This document shows, one piece after another, positions 61,270-64,000 of a DNA stretch of 64,000 nt. The DNA lies in NCBI GenBank assembly GCA_004431415.1, contig QPMI01000520.1, positions 434,001 through 498,000 on the forward strand, given 5' to 3'. Under the pieces are notes generated by a model. It was given only the letters and a program-made list of their open reading frames with translations. It was not told the origin of the DNA and searched no databases. Positions within the stretch are counted from its first letter, which is position 1; each line of letters starts with the position of its first letter. Both the position numbers and the translations under genes were made by a program. The DNA is from Cyanophora paradoxa. Lineage: Eukaryota > Glaucocystophyceae > Cyanophorales > Cyanophoraceae.

Positions 61270-63684
61270 TTATGCTTCAATATCGTCCTCATCTTCGTCT
61301 TCGAACTGTGTCTTGGCGATCTTAGTGAGCCCCTTATAAACTCGCTTCGACTTCCCTTTAATTGTAGTCACAGTCGATTCAATCTTGAATGTTTCGAGCA
61401 CTTTGTTACTGATAGTGCGAGTGGTAACCTTTGTCTTGATATCGTAGCTTCGCATCATTTCCGCGCAAGCTTTGAATACCTCATCGCAGGCAACATGGGC
61501 GCCCTTCTCATCTGATGGTTTGTAGTTTTCGCGCAGATAGGAACCCAGCTTATCGCTGTCGTCGAGGTATTTGGCGCTATGCTCGATGACAGATTGCGGC
61601 GGGTTTTGCAGGATCTCTTTAACTTTGCCAGTAGCGAGCATATCGATGAGAATCTGAATATTTGCCCGCTTGTATTCATTTTTCTCGTCGCCCTCAAACA
61701 TTTCCATGAGGGTTTCGTCCGCTTTCTTCTCTCCGGCTTTGGGATTAGGTGAGTAAACAGAGCGGAATGGGATCGATCGGAACCGACGCTTAATAGCTTT
61801 GTCGGGCTTTTCGATTTCCAGATTATTGTTGCACAGGATCACCATAGTAAACCGAGGCTTGAAATCAATAGGATCCTTGAAAAGTCCTCGGGCTGTGCAG
61901 AGCTCGCCACCTGTCAGTGTCTTCATCATACCGCATAGAAGCTTGTCGCCATCATTAGGTTCGTTTGCATGGGTGAGCCGGACACCTTGCTTATTAGCAA
62001 GCTCGGGAATCGGGCTATTTGCTTTGTGGACTTGTGTGAGCAAAGTAATGCTAATCGGGCGACCATAATCGCCGAATGTCTCTTGCATAAACGTTTCAAT
62101 CACACTCTTTCCATTAGCACCGACGCCTGTGAACAGATAGAACGTTTGCAGGTCGGTTTTACCTGTGAGTGCATATGCATAGAGGCTGATCAGGTAATTG
62201 TAGAGTTCCATATCTCCGCCACAGATATCCAAATAAATGTCTTTCAGTCTTTTAACCTTCTCCTGATCCACTTCCTCGCTATAATCAAAGCCGACAGTCT
62301 TGCTCACCATATCTTCCATCGTCCCCTTGCGGAAAGTCATATTATTTAGATCAAACACGCCATTGGTAAACCCCACAATATTGGGAACTGTGTCCAGAGT
62401 CGCCATAAAGTCATCGTCTTGCAGCTGTGTGATAATATGCGGTTCCAGCGACTTTTGATACGGTGTATTCTGAATCCTCTTGTGAATTGCCAGCAACATG
62501 TTGGCGCTCTTCTCAGCTTTTTCCTTCACAAGATCATCTCCACTTGCCCTGAGAGCATTGGAAAGATGATAGCCCGCCCTCTTAGAGAACCACTGTGCCA
62601 CATGCTCGGGGATCTTAGAAAGTAACGACTTCTCCGTTTTATCATATTTCCAGATACCATTTTTGGGGTTAAGGTTAAACCAGACCTTATTTGAATATTT
62701 CGTGGTCGCTTTCAGGATCTTGGCGCAGATAATTGCAACAGGATAATGGGCACCTTCAACTGAAACGGTCTTGTCAATGAGAGTATTAATTTCTAAATGG
62801 TGCTTCTCTTCCTCAGTCAGCTCTATGTTAACAGAGAACTCTTTCGGCTCGCAGTTCTCGCTATAACTTTTCACAATATACTCATTATAATTGCCATCTC
62901 GCTTTTTCTTCACCCACCAGTTATTGGAATCGTGGGATTCATCGCAGCAGGGACACAGGAACCCCTTGTTAGCCGAATTAAAGTCAAAGCCCTCATCGCG
63001 GCGTGCATAGATGTTTGGGAATAGGAACCCCATGCCACACAGTCCGGCAATAATAGCGGCTTCGGTATTATCCTTGCTCGAATTTCCCGCTTTCGGCTGT
63101 GGATTATTGGCATGCTTGTAATCGTAGTTCTCGATAATCCATTTACGGAAAGCGTCAGAGGGCTCATTGAACTTGCACGACGGTGCCCACGGCTTAATTA
63201 CCCAGGTCTTGTTAGGGCTCGGGCATACATTGAGAAGTCCCGCAGTGCCAGTGCCAGTGATGGTTTTGAGGTCGACCTTCTTGTATCCCTTAAAAGCCGG
63301 CGCGCTATCTGTGATTTTCAGCTTATCAAACTCATCAGGGCGTCGAAAGAATACATGGTAGCCCTTTCGAGTCTTTTCGAGCGGCTGATGGGCATCGAAA
63401 TCACCGGGAAACATCTCAACGAATTTCTGATACGTTTCCTCATCGTCGAAATCAACGACCATCATCGAATTCGACAGCAGAATGCCCCAATTAGTGAACT
63501 CGTTGGAAGCAAAGGCTTCGTCGTATCTTCCCCAGTTCCAAACACCGCCTTTATGGGTGTAGGCGGGCTTTTTAACCTCGTCTTTCATGGGAATAATCGT
63601 GTTTTTCGACAAGGTCTCATCGCCACGCAGCCAATCAGCGAGCTCTTGGAGTAAAGTCTTTTGTTTCAACGTCATCTTCGCCAT
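61270..63684 (-). CDS. primase-superfamily 3 helicase, element B
   Basis: 804 residues. The head is a primase-polymerase-like domain (MMVVDFDDEETYQKF near residue 74, KGYHVFFRRPDEF near 110). A zinc site follows (CPCCDESHDSNNWW, about 240-255), then a D5-type linker and an SF3 helicase with Walker A FTGVGANGKSVIETF (about 519) and the LCNNNLEIEKPDKAIKRRFR sensor region. It would prime and unwind DNA during replication of the element. The closest layout I know is the primase-helicase of mavirus-like virophages and D5-like NCLDV proteins. The tail is acidic (FEDEDEDDIEA). Confidence 0.88.
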   Translation of the reverse strand: MAKMTLKQKTLLQELADWLRGDETLSKNTIIPMKDEVKKPAYTHKGGVWNWGRYDEAFASNEFTNWGILLSNSMMVVDFDDEETYQKFVEMFPGDFDAHQPLEKTRKGYHVFFRRPDEFDKLKITDSAPAFKGYKKVDLKTITGTGTAGLLNVCPSPNKTWVIKPWAPSCKFNEPSDAFRKWIIENYDYKHANNPQPKAGNSSKDNTEAAIIAGLCGMGFLFPNIYARRDEGFDFNSANKGFLCPCCDESHDSNNWWVKKKRDGNYNEYIVKSYSENCEPKEFSVNIELTEEEKHHLEINTLIDKTVSVEGAHYPVAIICAKILKATTKYSNKVWFNLNPKNGIWKYDKTEKSLLSKIPEHVAQWFSKRAGYHLSNALRASGDDLVKEKAEKSANMLLAIHKRIQNTPYQKSLEPHIITQLQDDDFMATLDTVPNIVGFTNGVFDLNNMTFRKGTMEDMVSKTVGFDYSEEVDQEKVKRLKDIYLDICGGDMELYNYLISLYAYALTGKTDLQTFYLFTGVGANGKSVIETFMQETFGDYGRPISITLLTQVHKANSPIPELANKQGVRLTHANEPNDGDKLLCGMMKTLTGGELCTARGLFKDPIDFKPRFTMVILCNNNLEIEKPDKAIKRRFRSIPFRSVYSPNPKAGEKKADETLMEMFEGDEKNEYKRANIQILIDMLATGKVKEILQNPPQSVIEHSAKYLDDSDKLGSYLRENYKPSDEKGAHVACDEVFKACAEMMRSYDIKTKVTTRTISNKVLETFKIESTVTTIKGKSKRVYKGLTKIAKTQFEDEDEDDIEA

Positions 63685-63866
63685 TTTCGATGTCTTTCTA
63701 CCTTAATGCAAGAAATTAATTTTTCTTAGGCTGATCAAATTTTGGCGAGTTGTCTTTAAATGCCCTACAAATTTTTTCCCGATGACTAAAACCGATTAGG
63801 GAGCTTGCCGATATGCATCGGAAAGCCGCTTGAAAAATAAGGAATGGATTCAGCGGCGGATTGCGT
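63685..63866. other. spacer upstream of primase-helicase
   Basis: AT-rich gap of about 180 bp between two minus-strand genes; it should hold the primase-helicase promoter. No AAAAAATGA is seen on the minus strand. A 60-residue open frame here is not supported. Confidence 0.4.
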
Positions 63867-64000
63867 TTAATACTTGCGGGGTCGCCCGCGGTTTCCACTA
63901 TGGATGCCCTCTTCTTGCTTGCGACGGTAGTAATATTCTAGCGCCTTTTTCTTTTTTAATTCGCGATATTCGGGATCGTCGTTATAGCGCATCCGCTGTT
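63867..64000 (-). CDS. NRGRP-tail protein, element B (N-terminus outside window)
   Basis: The minus strand reads QRMRYNDDPEYRELKKKKAL, then EYYYRRKQEEGIHSGNRGRP and a short basic end, with the stop at 63867-63869. It shares YN-D--YR and the terminal NRGRP with the 84-residue protein at 35682-35936 of element A. RGRP is an AT-hook core. The start lies beyond base 64000. Confidence 0.6.
   Translation of the reverse strand, partial: QRMRYNDDPEYRELKKKKALEYYYRRKQEEGIHSGNRGRPRKY

Larger units (their letters stand above)
54222..64000. mobile_element. Element B: second virus-like integrated element (right end outside window)
   Basis: It carries an rve integrase, a DUF5710 protein, family B DNA polymerase, a RING protein, primase-helicase and an NRGRP protein, mostly on the minus strand. 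Base composition is between element A and the host. The primase/SF3 helicase places it with mavirus-like virophages and related Polintons. Capsid genes and the far inverted repeat would lie beyond base 64000. The left limit is approximate. Confidence 0.8.

Noticed and set aside
63716-63898. Minus-strand 60-residue frame
   Set aside because: It overlaps the better-supported NRGRP gene and has no motif or shared homolog.

Overview
The window is nuclear DNA of a protist with two very different kinds of sequence. About 1-26.7 kb and 49.6-51.8 kb are very GC-rich and hold intron-bearing eukaryotic genes with short GT-AG introns. The rest is lower-GC mobile DNA. A high-GC nuclear genome carrying low-GC virophage/Polinton-like proviruses and tyrosine-recombinase retrotransposons fits a marine heterotrophic stramenopile such as Cafeteria burkhardae. 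That organism call is inference; there is no rRNA or marker gene here to prove it.

Host part, left to right: the 3' part of a large DUF4215-repeat protein (<1-3758, +); a taxilin (4150-5771, +); a TEP1-like telomerase/vault-associated protein with TROVE, vWA, DUF4062, NACHT and WD40 parts (6037-16143, -); an unrecognised gene (about 16.4-17.3 kb, +); a myeloid-leukemia-factor family gene (17591-18870, -); two small unresolved genes (18.9-20.3 kb); and condensin II subunit D3 (20868-26661, +). A further unrecognised host gene lies at 49.6-51.8 kb.

Element A (29951-41855, 11,905 bp) looks like a complete integrated Polinton-like/virophage-like virus. It has identical 335-bp terminal inverted repeats and a TATAAA target duplication. 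It encodes a packaging ATPase, a probable major and minor capsid protein, a protein-primed DNA polymerase B and an rve integrase, plus small accessory genes. Element B (about 54.2 kb to beyond 64 kb) is a second, distinct virus-like element. It has an rve integrase, a DNA polymerase B whose 3'-5' exonuclease motifs are all lost, and a primase/superfamily-3 helicase. Although their core genes differ, A and B share three small accessory genes (a RING-like zinc protein, a DUF5710 protein beside the integrase, and a small protein ending in NRGRP). They also share an upstream motif, AAAAAATGA, usually 42-53 bp before start codons. This suggests a common, possibly giant-virus-responsive expression programme.

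Between them sits a tyrosine-recombinase retrotransposon (43039-48892) with split direct repeats in the order A1-gag-B1A2-RT/RNaseH-recombinase-B2. Around the elements are foldback repeats, a 516-bp inverted-repeat element with RNA polymerase III-like boxes, minisatellites and palindromic alternating purine-pyrimidine tracts. Seven reading-frame breaks in the mobile genes all have the same sign (one base missing), which points to assembly indels at least as much as to decay. Host gene models are inferred by eye from open frames and GT-AG sites, so exon edges are approximate.
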